Shown here in pieces: positions 63,504-64,000 of a stretch of DNA of 64,000 nucleotides (its first letter is position 1; each line of letters begins with the position of its first letter). The notes beneath the pieces were generated by a model. The model was given only the letters and a program-made list of their open reading frames with translations, was not told the DNA's origin and ran no database searches. The stretch covers positions 2,728,001 to 2,792,000 of the forward strand of contig CP060220.1 in NCBI GenBank assembly GCA_023898385.1, given 5' to 3'. This DNA is from Pseudobdellovibrionaceae bacterium (GTDB lineage: Bacteria > Bdellovibrionota > Bdellovibrionia > Bdellovibrionales > UBA1609). The position numbers and the translations under genes are program-made.

Positions 63504-64000
63504 CTGTTACCTCCATTATTTAGTTTATTTAAACTTTCGTTAATCCATTGATTTACAATTTTCATTTCTTCACTTGTAAGGCCGGAATCCCAGTGCATTA
63601 ATTTATACTGCCAAGGGGGCATGGAATCCTCTTTAAGGGTTTCCCTTAGTGCCTCTAGGTCTTCTTTGGGTGTTCCGTGTCCTGCAAACGGAAATCCCTT
63701 TGTCATATCCATATGCTCTTTGGCCTCTTCAATGTCATGGTTCATTATTTGTTTCACTCCGGGCAATGAGTGATACCAAGGCATATGGTTGTTGCTTCCG
63801 TGGCAATCTAGACATTTAGTTTTTAAAATAGGCTTAATTTTAGAAATGTAACCTTCATTTATTTCTTCCAACAGCTTTTCAGAAGCTACTGAACTATTTT
63901 GAGCCTCCTTTGGCTTTGAGTGGTCCTCACCTTTATGAGCATAGGCGCTCAAATGAACGAAGCAGCTCATCGCAAATGCTATGTAAAGATTTTGCTTTGA
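63500..64000 (-). CDS. Haem-binding domain protein, 5' end off the window
   Basis: The frame is open to the right edge of the window (at least 166 residues), and the upstream codons continue the signal peptide (IAFAMSCFVHLSAYA), so the start codon probably lies just beyond 64000 rather than at the internal ATG 63970. The mature part carries CLDCH with PWYHSLPG after it, the layout of the Haem_bd (PF14376-like) domain, and MPPWQYKLMHWD. Likely a periplasmic c-type haem protein in the copper-handling operon. Confidence 0.8.
   Translation of the reverse strand, partial: SKQNLYIAFAMSCFVHLSAYAHKGEDHSKPKEAQNSSVASEKLLEEINEGYISKIKPILKTKCLDCHGSNNHMPWYHSLPGVKQIMNHDIEEAKEHMDMTKGFPFAGHGTPKEDLEALRETLKEDSMPPWQYKLMHWDSGLTSEEMKIVNQWINESLNKLNNGGNR

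Overview
The window looks like chromosome of a Bdellovibrio-like bacterium (phylum Bdellovibrionota). Pointers are a TIGR02147-family regulator, an MglA polarity GTPase beside recR/ybaB/dnaX, a GshA-type glutamate-cysteine ligase, PilZ and TPR/winged-helix proteins, and many large secreted lipoproteins. This is inference from gene content; no rRNA is present.

Layout. 1-18.8 kb is mostly core: trigger factor (cut by the left edge), two ArsA-type ATPases with a TPR lipoprotein, an EI24/CysZ membrane protein and gshA, then pepA, clpP-clpX-lon, a TPR/winged-helix regulator, tRNA-Val, a ThiF-like pair and a PilZ protein. 18.8-22.6 kb is accessory: vapBC, a second toxin-antitoxin-like pair and a DUF4143 ATPase. 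22.8-27.4 kb is a complete diversity-generating retroelement (DGR): a variable C-type-lectin-fold lipoprotein ending in the variable repeat (VR), an HTH gene carrying 16.5 copies of an 8-bp tandem repeat, avd, a YMDD reverse transcriptase and the template repeat (TR). 27.4-30.8 kb is mglA-recR-ybaB-dnaX and the SRP RNA. 31-40.7 kb holds a di-haem peroxidase and four large surface lipoproteins, some sharing an N-terminal motif with the DGR target. 40.9-45.9 kb is ordinary genes ending at tmRNA. From about 46.2 kb to the right edge the sequence is visibly AT-richer and looks like an island placed after ssrA: an NtrC-type two-component system in one overlapping operon with a TrlF-like PHP/ATPase defence protein, then a copper/zinc/cobalt-type resistance block (two CDF transporters, CzcA-type RND pump, His-rich adaptor-like protein, CzcC, CopA, cupredoxin, haem-binding protein).

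The most interesting system is the DGR. VR and TR (134 bp each) differ at 20 positions, 16 of them at TR adenines, as expected for adenine-directed mutagenic retrohoming. Unusually, the operon that makes the mutagenesis machinery begins with an HTH gene whose 8-bp repeat is open in all three frames. At 16.5 units the HTH frame stops early; at 17.5 or 14.5 units it would run into a downstream helical domain whose stop codon overlaps the avd start codon. Slippage could therefore switch the regulator and, by translational coupling, the mutator. The cassette is bracketed by 49-bp direct repeats (47/49 identical), one lying three bases from the end of mglA, and a 119-bp repeat with a GNRA-loop hairpin follows VR, with an orphan copy 5.2 kb upstream. 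The repeat-switched DGR is inferred from sequence and would need population or expression data to prove.
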